A stretch of 49,418 nt of DNA from Bacteroidales bacterium. GTDB lineage: Bacteria; Bacteroidota; Bacteroidia; Bacteroidales; UBA932. How positions within the stretch are numbered: position 1 is the stretch's first letter; every line of letters begins with the position of its first letter. Location of the stretch: positions 1-49,418 of the forward strand of contig JAQXKS010000067.1 in the NCBI GenBank assembly GCA_029010575.1. Direction: 5' to 3'. Made by a program: the position numbers and the translations under genes. The notes under the pieces were generated by a model. The model made no database searches. It was not told the origin of the DNA and saw nothing but the letters and a program-made list of their open reading frames with translations. Of the stretch, positions 1-10,042 are shown piece by piece.

Positions 1-413
1 AACTGTCCTTCAATGCCTTCAATGAGGGTACAAGGCTGATACATTGCCTGAAGATGCATAAGAGGTTGTTCGGAGTTGAAGCAAAGAAAGTGGGAGGAGA
101 CACCGGTTATGCCGGAACCGACAACAGAGACTACTGCAAGGAGAACGGGATACAGACATCGTTCGTGAAGCGAGGAAGGCCGTTCAGCGGGGAGAAGAAG
201 GGAAAAGACCTTGTCAGAAAGGAACTTGCCAGGGTGAGGGCGACAGCGATGGAGGGCTCGTTCGGAACACAGAAAGAGCACTATGACCTGAGGCGAGTCA
301 AGGCCCGGACGAAGCTGACGGAAATCCTGTACATCTTCTTCGGCATCCACACGGCAAATGTGGTGCAGCTGGCGGACAGGATAGAGCAGAGATCACAGCT
401 GGCGGCCTCCTGA
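1..413 (+). mobile_element. IS transposase, 3' part (DDE type, IS5/IS1182-like), cut by window start
   Basis: The reading frame is open to the left edge, so the ATG at 54 is internal and the N-terminal half lies outside the window. The visible part begins with a Leu-Ser-Phe-Asn-Ala-Phe-Asn stretch, as in Bacteroidota DDE transposases. It continues with GGDTGYAGTDNRDYCKENGI, which should carry the second acidic catalytic residue, and with EGSFGTQKEHYDL, which should carry the final catalytic Glu. A Lys/Arg-rich linker lies between them, and the end is an IHTANVVQLADR helix. The protein would cut and join IS ends. The TGA stop is at 411-413. I assign the DDE_Tnp_1-like class with good confidence, but not the exact IS family. 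GC content here is higher than in the following genes, which fits an acquired element. Confidence 0.8.
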
Positions 414-670
414 AACGAAAATATGCACATGGAAATGTGCTTTCACAGGGGAACTGCGCCTCTGTCATAGAGAATAGACAAAAAATCCGGCCGAAAAGAC
501 CGGAAAGAGATATAAAACGGAAATTTGATGGACTGAAAGCAGAAACGGATGGGACCAGTCGCCGATTGCGGTCAAATAAAGAACATTTAACGACAGTCAC
601 TATTGTACAACATTTGCGTTCATTCTGCTCATTTTATGTGCAGAATGCACATGTCGATTTTAAATTAAAT
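414..670. other. Non-coding flank between the transposase and the ppdK terminator
   Basis: There is no convincing gene here; the open frame at 437-679 resembles nothing known. The stretch probably holds the right end of the insertion sequence. I could not define a terminal inverted repeat because the left end is outside the window. At 621-652 two mutually exclusive hairpins overlap: CATTCTGC (621-628) pairs with GCAGAATG (640-647), and ATGTGCA (636-642) pairs with TGCACAT (646-652). Confidence 0.5.
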
Positions 671-707
671 AGGCGGTAAGCCCTTGATTTTGAAAAGCCT
701 ACCGCCT
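671..707 (-). terminator. Probable ppdK terminator
   Basis: AGGCGGTA (671-678) and TACCGCCT (700-707) form a perfect 8-bp stem around a 21-nt loop. Read on the minus strand, the stem lies about 20 bases after the ppdK stop codon and is followed by an AT-rich run (ATTTAATTTAAA). The T tract is not pure, so termination strength is uncertain. Confidence 0.6.
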
Positions 708-728
708 AAATAGTTGTAATTCAATAAT

Positions 729-3449
729 TTACTTTGAATGCTTAATGGCAGCCTGCGCCGCAGCGAGACGTGCGATAGGAACTCTGAAAGGAGAGCATGA
801 TACGTAGTTCATACCAACAAGGTGGCAGAATTCTACTGAATCGGGATCTCCTCCATGTTCACCGCAGATACCGATCTTAAGTTTGGGATCTGTTGAACGT
901 CCACCTTTGACACCTAATTCGATGAGTTTTCCAACAGAGTCTCTGTCAATAGTCTGGAAAGGATCCTTTTCGATAATCTTATTGCTGAGATAGTCACCCA
1001 TAAATACCCCGATGTCATCTCTTGAGAAACCGAATGTCATCTGTGTGAGGTCATTGGTACCGAATGAGAAGAATTCGGCTACCTGGGCCATTTTGTCTGC
1101 AATAATGGCAGCACGAGGTATTTCTATCATTGTACCGAACTTATAGGTAAGAGCTATACCTTCTTTAGCTTCTACTTCCTTGCGTGCCTTTTCACAGATT
1201 ACCTTCTGGAATGACAATTCATTTTCAGATACTGTTACAGGTATCATGATTTCAGGGAGTGGATTGAATCCTCCTTTTATTAACTGTGCAGTTGCAATGA
1301 AGATCGCTTCAAACTGCATCTTGCTGATTTCAGGATATGATATACCAAGACGTACACCTCTATGACCCATCATCGGGTTGACTTCATTGAGACTTTCACC
1401 ACGTTTGCGGATCTCTTCAACGGAGATACCGAGCATTTCAGCAAATTCTTTCTGCTTTTCAATGGTATGAGGAACGAATTCATGCAAAGGAGGGTCGAGC
1501 AGACGGAAAGTTACAGGCTTGCCATCCATAACCTTAAGGGTGTCCTTGATAGCCTGAATAAGGAAAGGACGGAGTTCTTTAAGAGCAACTTCTCTCTCTT
1601 CCTTGGTATTGGAAAGGATCATTTTGCGGAGTTTTGCCAGAGGTTCGTCTGAATTCCTTCCGTAGAACATGTGTTCGATACGGAAAAGACCGATGCCTTC
1701 AGCTCCCATATTCAAAGCGTTCTTTGCATCGTATGCGGTGTCTGCATTGGTTCTTACGCCCAATACACGATACTTGTCCACGATCTTCATGTATTCCACG
1801 AAACGGGGATTCTCTGAAGCATCCATTGTCTCGATTGCAGTGTCATAAACGAAGCCTTTGCTGCCGTTGAGAGAGAAAATCTGACCTTCCTTGTAGGTCT
1901 TGCCGTTGATTTTCATGCTTCTGGTAGAGCCTTCAAGTGTAATATGTATAGCATCACATCCTACAATACAACATTTACCCCATCCGCGTGCAACAAGTGC
2001 AGCATGTGAAGTCATACCTCCGCGAGCAGTAAGAAGACCATCTGCAGCGCGCATTCCCTCTACATCTTCAGGGTTGGTCTCTTCACGTACTAGGATAACC
2101 TTTTCACCTCTTGCAGCTGCAAGAATTGCAGATTCAGATGTAAAATAGAGTTTGCCGACAGCACCTCCAGGACCTGCAGGAAGACCTTTGGCAACTACTA
2201 TGGCCTTCTTTTCAGCAGCAGGGTTGAGAATAGGGTGAAGGATTTCATCAAGCTGTGAAGGAGCAACTCTCATTACAGCTGTCTTTTCATCGATAAGTCC
2301 TTCATGGAGCATATCCATTGCCATGTTGAGTGCAGCCAGACCGGTTCTCTTTCCTATGCGGCACTGGAGCATCCAGAGTTTACCGTCCTGGATAGTGAAT
2401 TCGATATCCTGCATGTCATGGAAGTGTGACTCCAGGTGCTTCTGTATTTCATCAAGTTCCTTGTAAACTTCAGGCATTGCCTTTTCAAGAGATTCAAGGT
2501 CTTTGTTATGTTCGTTCTTTGTAGCTTCGTTAAGAGGATTGGGAGTTCTGATACCTGCTACAACATCTTCTCCCTGTGCATTGATGAGCCATTCTCCGTA
2601 GAATTTGTTTTCTCCGGTGGCAGGGTTACGTGAAAATGCAACACCGGTAGCGGAGTTGTTTCCCATATTTCCGAATACCATTGCCTGAACATTTACTGCT
2701 GTACCCCAATCGTCAGGAATACCTTCAATGCGGCGGTATGCAATTGCTCTTTTACCGTTCCATGATTTGAATACTGCTCCGATACCTCCCCACAGCTGTT
2801 CGTAAGCATTATCAGGGAACTCTTTTCCAAGGACCTCTTTGACCTTTACCTTGAAATCTTCACAAAGCTGAATCAGATCCTCTTCAGTAAGGTCTGTATC
2901 GCTGCTATATCCCTTTTCAACCTTGACTTTGTGGAGAAGTCTGTCGAGCTGGACTCTGATACCCTGACCTTCTTCAGGTTCAATTCCTTCTGCCTTTTCC
3001 ATTACTACATCAGAATACATCATGATGAGACGTCGGTATGCGTCGTAAACAAAACGTGGATTCTGTGTTTTTTCGATCATTCCTGGAATAGTGTCGGAGC
3101 AGAGACCAATGTTAAGAACAGTTTCCATCATACCTGGCATGGAAGATCTTGCACCTGAACGGCAAGAGACCAGGAGAGGATCTTTCTTGTCTCCGAATTT
3201 TCTTCCCATTTTTTCTTCAGCGCGAGTCAAAGCTGCGTTAACTTCAGCTTCAAGATCAGCCGGATACTTGCAGCCCAATTCGTAGTACTCTGTACAACAT
3301 TCTGTTGTGATGGTAAAACCTGCTGGTACAGGCATACCTAATGTACACATTTCAGCGAGGTTCGCACCTTTGCCTCCGAGGAGGTTTCTCATGGAGCCGT
3401 TACCTTCAGCCTCCTTACCTCCAAAATAATAAACTCTTTTGATCGACAT
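729..3449 (-). CDS. ppdK: Pyruvate, phosphate dikinase
   Basis: This cytoplasmic enzyme interconverts pyruvate + ATP + Pi and PEP + AMP + PPi. In anaerobic Bacteroidota it links glycolysis, PPi and gluconeogenesis. The 906 residues match the family length. The N-terminal ATP-grasp part has LLGGKGANLAEM (residues 23-34). The swivelling phosphohistidine domain has GGMTSHAALVARGWG with the catalytic His at 482. The C-terminal PEP/pyruvate barrel has IGICGEHGGDP with the catalytic Cys at 862. Start: an ATG preceded by a perfect -7 element (TATTTTTG) 26 bases upstream. The gene follows phoH on the same strand after 42 bases but appears to have its own promoter and terminator. Identification is firm. 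Confidence 0.97.
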   Translation of the reverse strand: MSIKRVYYFGGKEAEGNGSMRNLLGGKGANLAEMCTLGMPVPAGFTITTECCTEYYELGCKYPADLEAEVNAALTRAEEKMGRKFGDKKDPLLVSCRSGARSSMPGMMETVLNIGLCSDTIPGMIEKTQNPRFVYDAYRRLIMMYSDVVMEKAEGIEPEEGQGIRVQLDRLLHKVKVEKGYSSDTDLTEEDLIQLCEDFKVKVKEVLGKEFPDNAYEQLWGGIGAVFKSWNGKRAIAYRRIEGIPDDWGTAVNVQAMVFGNMGNNSATGVAFSRNPATGENKFYGEWLINAQGEDVVAGIRTPNPLNEATKNEHNKDLESLEKAMPEVYKELDEIQKHLESHFHDMQDIEFTIQDGKLWMLQCRIGKRTGLAALNMAMDMLHEGLIDEKTAVMRVAPSQLDEILHPILNPAAEKKAIVVAKGLPAGPGGAVGKLYFTSESAILAAARGEKVILVREETNPEDVEGMRAADGLLTARGGMTSHAALVARGWGKCCIVGCDAIHITLEGSTRSMKINGKTYKEGQIFSLNGSKGFVYDTAIETMDASENPRFVEYMKIVDKYRVLGVRTNADTAYDAKNALNMGAEGIGLFRIEHMFYGRNSDEPLAKLRKMILSNTKEEREVALKELRPFLIQAIKDTLKVMDGKPVTFRLLDPPLHEFVPHTIEKQKEFAEMLGISVEEIRKRGESLNEVNPMMGHRGVRLGISYPEISKMQFEAIFIATAQLIKGGFNPLPEIMIPVTVSENELSFQKVICEKARKEVEAKEGIALTYKFGTMIEIPRAAIIADKMAQVAEFFSFGTNDLTQMTFGFSRDDIGVFMGDYLSNKIIEKDPFQTIDRDSVGKLIELGVKGGRSTDPKLKIGICGEHGGDPDSVEFCHLVGMNYVSCSPFRVPIARLAAAQAAIKHSK

Positions 3450-3474
3450 ATTTTAAATTCTTAAGTTGCGTTTG

Positions 3475-3482
3475 CAAAAATA
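3475..3482 (-). promoter_or_regulatory. Bacteroidota -7 element for ppdK
   Basis: Minus-strand TATTTTTG matches the TAnnTTTG consensus exactly. It lies in the 42-base gap between the phoH stop and the ppdK ATG. I see no clear -33 TTTG, so this rests on the -7 match and its position. Confidence 0.55.
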
Positions 3483-3491
3483 GTAAAAAAG

Positions 3492-4844
3492 TTATAGAAG
3501 TCGTCCAGCCAGTTGAGATAGCTTGCTTCTTTCTCCTTTGATAAGGTTGACATGCTCGAATACTTCCTGACCACGGAATCCTTCGCACAGATGTGCAAGG
3601 CCATTTGAATTGATATCCAGATAGGGCTGATCTATCTGGAAGAGGTCCCCTGTAAATACAAGTTTTGTTCCTTCTCCAGCTCTTGTTATAATAGTCTTTA
3701 TTTCGTGGGGAGTCAGGTTCTGGGATTCATCGACAATAAAGAAAGTCTTGCTGAGACTTCTTCCCCTGATATATGCCAAAGGGCTTATTTGCAACTTCTT
3801 GCTGTTCAGCATCTGCTCTATTTTCTCAATTTTGTCAGAATCCTCAGGGAGATTGTGTTTGATAACGCTCAGATTATCGAACAAAGGGAGCATGTAGGGG
3901 CTGATCTTGTTGTTGACAGAACCCGGAATAAATCCCAAGTCCTGGTTCTTTAGCGGGATGACCGGTCTTGACAGGAGAATGCTGTCAAAATCATTTGCCT
4001 GTTCAAGAGCGCAGGCCAAGGCCAGAAGGGTTTTTCCGGTTCCTGCATATCCCGTTAGAGCCACTATCTCGATATCCTTGTCCATAAGAGCATTCATGGC
4101 AAGCATCTGCTCCTGGTTGCGGGCCGATATGTTGAAAGCTTTTACAGGCAGTATCCTCTCAACCATATCGTTCTTCCCGTTGAAGCGGGCAGGTATACTC
4201 TCCTTGTCACTAAGGAATATTTTGAACAATTGGTTGTTTCTGGGCCTTTTAGAGATACCTAAAGCACTGAAATGGAATGAATTGACACCCTTTGAAATCG
4301 CTTCATGCGTTTTGGCTGGAAATTTCTTTATCGAGACTATCTCCTTTTCGTTCCTGATTACTTTCTTTTCTTCAATCTGACCAGTCAGATAATCTTGCGC
4401 CATAAGTCCCAAAGCCTTGGCCTTAAGTCTCATATTGATGTCCTTGGTCACCAGTATCACACTTCTTTCTGTCATATTCTGATGAAGCCACATCGCGGTA
4501 GCAATGATTCTATGGTCGGGAATGTCGTCACACAAAGAATCTCTCATCTGCTGAGTATAGGCGTGCCCCATCTCGATCTTTATGATACCTCTGTTTCTGC
4601 CCAGAGATATTCCCTTTTCGAACAGGGAGTTGCATGAAATCCTATCCAACTCCCTGACAAAGTTTCTGGCATTGAAACTGAGAATATCGTCACCTTTCTT
4701 GAATTTATCAAGCTCTTCAATCACAGTCACAGGTATATATACATCATTCTCCTGAAAACTGTAAATAGCCTTGCTGTCATGAAGAACTACATTCGTGTCA
4801 AGGACGAATATCTTAGGCCGTTTTACTGATGCTGCTCTATCCAT
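3492..4844 (-). CDS. PhoH family ATPase with N-terminal PIN domain (PhoH2 type)
   Basis: The protein has 450 residues. The PIN ribonuclease domain comes first: KIFVLDTNVVLHDSKA near residues 11-26, then VTVIEELDKFKKGDD, and an acidic VILVTKDINMRLKA segment. The PhoH ATPase domain follows, with Walker A in LTGYAGTGKTLLALA (about residues 263-277) and Walker B in TFFIVDESQNLTPHEIKT, ending in an FTGDLFQID segment. PIN-PhoH proteins are described as RNA-binding, ATP-dependent nuclease/helicase-like enzymes; the cellular role in this group is unsettled. The ATG overlaps the 3' end of purL by 22 bases, suggesting translational coupling. The family call is firm; the function is only known by analogy. 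Confidence 0.92.
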   Translation of the reverse strand: MDRAASVKRPKIFVLDTNVVLHDSKAIYSFQENDVYIPVTVIEELDKFKKGDDILSFNARNFVRELDRISCNSLFEKGISLGRNRGIIKIEMGHAYTQQMRDSLCDDIPDHRIIATAMWLHQNMTERSVILVTKDINMRLKAKALGLMAQDYLTGQIEEKKVIRNEKEIVSIKKFPAKTHEAISKGVNSFHFSALGISKRPRNNQLFKIFLSDKESIPARFNGKNDMVERILPVKAFNISARNQEQMLAMNALMDKDIEIVALTGYAGTGKTLLALACALEQANDFDSILLSRPVIPLKNQDLGFIPGSVNNKISPYMLPLFDNLSVIKHNLPEDSDKIEKIEQMLNSKKLQISPLAYIRGRSLSKTFFIVDESQNLTPHEIKTIITRAGEGTKLVFTGDLFQIDQPYLDINSNGLAHLCEGFRGQEVFEHVNLIKGERSKLSQLAGRLL

Positions 4845-7800
4845 ATTCTGCCGTTTATGAACATATCAATCCAGGGAGTAATTTCGTCATCTCTCCTTGA
4901 GTGTGGATAGTATGCCCAGTTCCAAGGTCTCAGAGCTCTCTCGGGGTGTGGCATCATCGCAAGGTGGCGTCCATCCTTTGAGCATACGGAGGCTATTGCT
5001 TCAGGGCTTCCGTTAGGATTGGCAGGATAAGCATTATAATTGTATCTGGCTGCTATACAATACTCTGAAATCGGCTTGGGGAAAGAGAACTTGCCTTCAC
5101 CATGAGCAACCCATATTCCCAAAGAGGAACCTTTCAGGGAAGAAAGGAGGACTGAAGGTGAATTTTCAATGGTAACCCCCACAAATCCGGATTCATATTT
5201 ATGAGAGTCGTTGTGTTTCATCTTAGGTGAAACCTCTCTGTTTTCAGGCGATATCAATCCAAGTTCGGCCATAAGCTGGCATCCGTTGCAAACACCAAGG
5301 CTCAATGTATCTTTCCTTGCATAGAACCTATCTATGGTCTCCTTGGCCTTCTTGTTATAAAGCAGGGCTCCAGCCCATCCTTTTGCGGAACCAAGTGTAT
5401 CTGCATTCGAAAATCCACCAACGAATACTATCATGTTGACATCATCGAGAGTCTCCCTTCCACTGACAAGGTCTGTAACATGGACATCCCTTACATCGAA
5501 ACCTGCAGCCCAAAGCGCATATGCCATCTCCCTGTCTCCATTTGAACCGGTTTCGCGGATGATTGCAGCCTTTGTCTTCCTTTCACCTTCAAATTTTTTG
5601 TATTTACCTGAAAAAGAGGCAGGGAAGGAGAATCGGAGCGGCTGTTTCGCATAGTTGGCATATCTTTCTGAAGCAAAACTTTCTCCTGTCTGGATCGAGT
5701 CGAAGAGATATGATGTCCTATACCAGATATCTCTGGTCTTTCCTATATTGAATGAAACCGACTTATCGTTGCCATCAGCCTTGTATTCTATGCTTAATGT
5801 ACCGTCTGAAGTAGGGTAACCTATTCTGTAACAAGCAATATCGCCCAGTAAAGATTTGAATGTCTCACTTTCGCTATTACTTATCTGAAGGATGATACCA
5901 GGTACTTCACTCAGCAGGATGTTTGAGGAGTTGAACTCTCTCAAATCAATTCTCATTCCGGCATCTGAGCAAGGGAAACACATTTCAAGCAGTGTTGTAA
6001 CCAAGCCGCCGGCTGAAATGTCGTGGCAGGCGAGGGCAGGGGTGCTCTCATTTCCAAAGAGTGCTTTCTGAACCATATTGAAACACTTCCTGAAATAGGC
6101 TGGATCTTTAATATCGGCGCAGTCGGAGCCTATTGACGAAACTGTCTGTGCATAGGCTGAGCCTCCCAGAGGGAATGATTTGTCAGATGAGACTTCTTTA
6201 ACAAAAGGTATGTAGAATATTGAACTCTCCTTACAATTTACCAAAGATGCATGGAGCGTCTTCCTGACATCCGAACTCTGTCCTGTAGCCGAGATAATAA
6301 GAGTACCGGGGGAAAGGACCTTATCACCGTTGGGGTATTTCTGGGTCATTGACATTGAATCCTTACCTGTAGGAATATTAACTCCTATCGAGATTGCAAA
6401 ATCGCTTGCACCTTTTACCGCATTGTACAGACGGGCGTTTTCCCCTTCATTCTTGCATGGCCACATCCAGTTGGCACTGAGAGATATACCTTCAATACCA
6501 TCTTCGATCGGCGTAGCGATTATATTTGTAAGAGCCTCTGCAATTGACATCCTGGAACCTGCAGCAGGGTCTATAAGTGCCACAGCCGGAGCATGGCCGA
6601 TTGAGACAGCGATACCCTCTTTGTTCTCATATCCTATCGCAGTGACTCCGAGGTCATTCAGGGGCAGCTGTATCTCACCGCAGCACTGCTGTGTCGAGAT
6701 AAGACCGGTGACAGATCTGTCAACCTTGTTGGTGAGCCAGTCCTTGCAGGCTACAGCCTCGATGCTCAATACATTCTCTACACTCTTGATGAGCTCATCT
6801 TCGCTCAATGACGATATTGAACTTCCGATTGCTTTGAAACCGCCTTTGCCATCTGCGCCACCTTTACATGATGTATCAGTCATGACGGTTTTGGGTGTGG
6901 AACCGAGCATATCGGAGATTGCCAGGTCAATGGGTTTCTCCCCATTCTTCCTGTTTTCAATGGTGAAATTATGCTCTCCGGTAACCTCTCCTATGATGTA
7001 CATCGGCGCTCTTTCTCGTGCTGCAATCTTCTTGAGCTCTTCGGTGTCATCGCTTTTCATCACCAGTCCAATCCTTTCCTGGCTCTCATTACCGATAATC
7101 TCTTTGGCCGAGAGGGTAGGGTCTCCGATAGGAAGCTCATCCAGGTAGATGTTTCCGCCTGTCTCTTCAACAAGTTCAGAGAGACAGTTAAGGTGTCCTC
7201 CGGCACCGTGGTCATGTATGGAGATGATTGTATTATTGTCTTTTTCAGATATTGCACGGATTGCATTGTAGGCTCTCTTCTGCATTTCGGGGTTTGAACG
7301 CTGGATTGCATTCAGCTCTATGGCATTGGCATATTCTCCTGTAGCAACGGAAGATACAGCACCACCGCCCATTCCGATTCTGTAATTGTCTCCACCCAAG
7401 AGAACGACACTGTCCCCTTTGCCGGGCACCTCTTTGGCTGCATCGCTCTTCTTTGCAAAACCAACTCCACCGGCCAGCATGATCACTTTGTCATAACCAT
7501 ATTTTCTTTCAGATCCGTCAGGGTCTTTTTCAAAATGCTCAAGGGTGTTGAGTGAACCGCAGATAACAGGCTGTCCGAACTTGTTGCCAAAGTCAGACGC
7601 ACCATTCGATGCCTTTACAAGAATCTCAGCCGGGGTCTGATAGAGCCACTTTCTGGGAGGAACAGCTTCCCAGGCCCTGCCATCTTCAAGTCTTGGATAA
7701 GATGTCATATATACCGCAGTTCCGGCAAGAGGGAAAGAACCTTTTCCTCCGGCAATCCTGTCCCTGATTTCCCCGCCGCTGCCTGTCGCGGCACCGTTGA

Positions 7801-8587
7801 ACGGGTCCACCGTGGTGGGAAAGTTGTGTGTTTCTGCCTTGAGAGAGATAACTGTCTCCTCTTCAGACATCTTGAAACTGCTTGGTCCGGTGGGATCCGA
7901 AGGGGTGAACATCTCAATCCTGGGTCCCTGGATAAAAGCACAGTTATCTTTGTAAGCTGATATTATTCTTCCTCTGTTTTCCGCTGATGTCTTTTTTATC
8001 ATCTTGAAAAGTGAGGATTCCATCTCCTTTCCGTCGATGATGAAGGTTCCATTGAAAATCTTGTGGCGACAATGTTCGGAATTGACCTGTGAGAATCCGA
8101 AAACCTCGCTGTCTGTCAGAGGTCTTCCTATCTTGGCCGAGAGGTTCTTCAGATAACCTATCTCTTCATCGGAGAGGGCAAGTCCCTCCTCGATATTGTA
8201 AGCTTCGAAATCTTCTATATATCTTATCGGCTCAGGTTTTGTATCAACGGTAAAGATATTGCCGTCAAGCCCATGGTATATTCTCTGGAGCATTTTATCG
8301 TGCGGTATGAGAGTATCATCTTCATACATACCATCCACTTTGAAATACTCTTCAATGCGGCTGATGCCGGTGATATTCATGTTTTTGGCAATTTCGACAG
8401 CTGCGGTACTCCAAGGAGTAATCATTTCACGTCTTGGACCAATGAATGTTCCTTCAATTTTTTTTTCTTTGATTAAAGAGGCTCCGCTAAAAAGCCAGGT
8501 CAGGGTATCGACTACATCCGTAGAAAAGTCCTTTTCGGACTGGACTGCTATAATGTGCTCTTCCGATGAGCTGAAAAAGTAAATCAT
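4823..8587 (-). CDS. purL: Phosphoribosylformylglycinamidine synthase, full-length PurL
   Basis: This cytoplasmic purine-synthesis enzyme converts FGAR + glutamine + ATP to FGAM. The 1254 residues correspond to the large single-chain form, with N-terminal, two AIRS-like synthetase, and glutamine amidotransferase parts. Visible motifs are QVNSEHCRHKIFNG (early), LKAETHNFPTTVDPFNGAATG (ATP/FGAR site), SIHDHGAGGHLNCLSELVEE, and in the amidase domain SLGVCNGCQLMAE with nucleophile Cys 1100 and MMPHPERALRPW with His 1214 and Glu 1216. The ATG at 8587 lies about 23 bases after a perfect -7 element. It is divergent from folC and overlaps phoH downstream. Identification is firm. Confidence 0.97.
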   Translation of the reverse strand: MIYFFSSSEEHIIAVQSEKDFSTDVVDTLTWLFSGASLIKEKKIEGTFIGPRREMITPWSTAAVEIAKNMNITGISRIEEYFKVDGMYEDDTLIPHDKMLQRIYHGLDGNIFTVDTKPEPIRYIEDFEAYNIEEGLALSDEEIGYLKNLSAKIGRPLTDSEVFGFSQVNSEHCRHKIFNGTFIIDGKEMESSLFKMIKKTSAENRGRIISAYKDNCAFIQGPRIEMFTPSDPTGPSSFKMSEEETVISLKAETHNFPTTVDPFNGAATGSGGEIRDRIAGGKGSFPLAGTAVYMTSYPRLEDGRAWEAVPPRKWLYQTPAEILVKASNGASDFGNKFGQPVICGSLNTLEHFEKDPDGSERKYGYDKVIMLAGGVGFAKKSDAAKEVPGKGDSVVLLGGDNYRIGMGGGAVSSVATGEYANAIELNAIQRSNPEMQKRAYNAIRAISEKDNNTIISIHDHGAGGHLNCLSELVEETGGNIYLDELPIGDPTLSAKEIIGNESQERIGLVMKSDDTEELKKIAARERAPMYIIGEVTGEHNFTIENRKNGEKPIDLAISDMLGSTPKTVMTDTSCKGGADGKGGFKAIGSSISSLSEDELIKSVENVLSIEAVACKDWLTNKVDRSVTGLISTQQCCGEIQLPLNDLGVTAIGYENKEGIAVSIGHAPAVALIDPAAGSRMSIAEALTNIIATPIEDGIEGISLSANWMWPCKNEGENARLYNAVKGASDFAISIGVNIPTGKDSMSMTQKYPNGDKVLSPGTLIISATGQSSDVRKTLHASLVNCKESSIFYIPFVKEVSSDKSFPLGGSAYAQTVSSIGSDCADIKDPAYFRKCFNMVQKALFGNESTPALACHDISAGGLVTTLLEMCFPCSDAGMRIDLREFNSSNILLSEVPGIILQISNSESETFKSLLGDIACYRIGYPTSDGTLSIEYKADGNDKSVSFNIGKTRDIWYRTSYLFDSIQTGESFASERYANYAKQPLRFSFPASFSGKYKKFEGERKTKAAIIRETGSNGDREMAYALWAAGFDVRDVHVTDLVSGRETLDDVNMIVFVGGFSNADTLGSAKGWAGALLYNKKAKETIDRFYARKDTLSLGVCNGCQLMAELGLISPENREVSPKMKHNDSHKYESGFVGVTIENSPSVLLSSLKGSSLGIWVAHGEGKFSFPKPISEYCIAARYNYNAYPANPNGSPEAIASVCSKDGRHLAMMPHPERALRPWNWAYYPHSRRDDEITPWIDMFINGRIWIEQHQ

Positions 8588-8609
8588 CTGTGAAAAAATT
8601 TTTATCTTT

Positions 8610-8617
8610 CAAAAATA
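8610..8617 (-). promoter_or_regulatory. Bacteroidota -7 element for purL
   Basis: Minus-strand TATTTTTG matches TAnnTTTG and sits 22 bases upstream of the purL ATG, in the 89-base AT-rich divergent gap with folC. No good -33 TTTG is visible. The purL-phoH transcript would start near 8603. Confidence 0.5.
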
Positions 8618-8676
8618 GGAGTTTTTATTTAAAATCTATTAAAAATTCCCATTTTTGCGTGCAAAATAGATAAAAA

Positions 8677-9993
8677 ATGGCATCTTATCAAGATATTATC
8701 GGAAAATTATACGAAATCGCACCCTCTTTCCAAAGTGTAGGAAGGGCTGCATTTCATCCTGGAACAGACTCCATGGTACGTTTCATGGAACATTGTGGAA
8801 ATCCTCATGAAAGGTGGGACTCGATCCATGTGGCCGGAACCAATGGGAAGGGTTCTGTATCACACCTGCTTGCCTCCCTGCTCAGTTGCGGACGCATGAG
8901 AATGAAGGTGGGTCTGTATACCTCCCCGCATCTGATTGATTTCAGGGAAAGGATGAGGATTGTTTATCTGGATGAACAGGGCAATGCTCGATGTGAGATG
9001 ATTTCTGAAGAGGAGGTTGTCAGATTCTGGGAAGAGAATCAGGATTATATACTTGCCCAACGACCATCTTTCTTTGAAATCACGACAGCAATGGCATTCG
9101 ACTGGTTTGCCCGTATAGATATCGATATTGCAGTTGTCGAAACCGGTCTTGGAGGCAGGTACGACTCCACGAATGTGATTACACCTATTCTCTCCGTAAT
9201 CACCTCTATCGGTCTTGACCATCAGAATATTCTGGGAAGTTCATATCGTGAAATCGCCTTTGAAAAAGGGGGAATAATAAAGGAAGGAGTGCCTGTTGCA
9301 GTAGGCAAGGTCAATAATGAGGCATTGGGAGTTCTCAGATCTATTGCCATTGAAAGTGACTCTCCGTTTGCAGACAGCTCCTTTGAATCATTCATAGATC
9401 CCAACGAAGATATGATTGTTGAAAACATGGATCTCAGGTCAGCAGTACAAAGGGTCAATCTCAGGACGGTCTCTGCATCAGTCATGATGCTCTCGGAACT
9501 TTATGGCATGGATGTAATCATGGAGCCAGAACCGCTTATCCACGCAGCAGAAATCACAAAACTTCATGGAAGATGGGAAAAACTTTCAGATTATCCTGAG
9601 GTCATTTGCGACATTGGTCATAATGAAGAGGCGTTGAGCTATACCATGAAACAGCTCGAAGTGGCTGCCGCCGGAAGGAAACTTCATATGATACTCGGTA
9701 TGGCATCTGATAAGGATATCAAGTCGGCTGCCCGTTACTATCCAAAGAATGCTTACTACTACTACACAAATGCCAAAGGCACAAGAGCAATGAAAAGCGA
9801 GCTTCTGCGCAAAGAGGTTGACAGCATCAGATGCGAAGCAGGTGTCTCTCCTGAATACAGCTCTTCGGAGTATTTCAATACCGTTGAAGAGGCGGTAAAC
9901 AGGGTTATGTCAATAGCAGATAGTGATGATATGGTCTTTATCGGAGGAAGTAGCTTTGTAGTGGCTGAGGCGCTCCCTCTTTTCTTGGGTTAA
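8677..9993 (+). CDS. folC: Folylpolyglutamate synthase / dihydrofolate synthase (Mur ligase fold)
   Basis: The enzyme adds L-glutamate to dihydropteroate or to folates using ATP, in the cytoplasm. It has 438 residues, the usual FolC size. The P-loop is IHVAGTNGKGSVSHLLAS at about residues 50-67, followed by GLYTSPHLIDFRERM and the family motif TGLGGRYDSTNVI (about 157-169). The C-terminal domain holds ICDIGHNEEAL and LGMASDKD. Start: ATG in a short AT-rich leader, divergent from purL. It is followed by a strong bidirectional terminator. No odd features. Confidence 0.95.
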   Translation: MASYQDIIGKLYEIAPSFQSVGRAAFHPGTDSMVRFMEHCGNPHERWDSIHVAGTNGKGSVSHLLASLLSCGRMRMKVGLYTSPHLIDFRERMRIVYLDEQGNARCEMISEEEVVRFWEENQDYILAQRPSFFEITTAMAFDWFARIDIDIAVVETGLGGRYDSTNVITPILSVITSIGLDHQNILGSSYREIAFEKGGIIKEGVPVAVGKVNNEALGVLRSIAIESDSPFADSSFESFIDPNEDMIVENMDLRSAVQRVNLRTVSASVMMLSELYGMDVIMEPEPLIHAAEITKLHGRWEKLSDYPEVICDIGHNEEALSYTMKQLEVAAAGRKLHMILGMASDKDIKSAARYYPKNAYYYYTNAKGTRAMKSELLRKEVDSIRCEAGVSPEYSSSEYFNTVEEAVNRVMSIADSDDMVFIGGSSFVVAEALPLFLG

Positions 9994-10042
9994 CAAAATT
10001 GTTATACAATATAACAAATCTGTTTTATATACTTAATTACAG

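Noticed and set aside
437-679. An 80-codon open frame after the transposase
   Set aside because: Composition is biased, it resembles nothing known, and it runs into the ppdK terminator.
6330-7148. A 272-codon open frame antisense to purL
   Set aside because: It is the antisense shadow of a highly conserved gene; long antisense frames are expected from codon bias.
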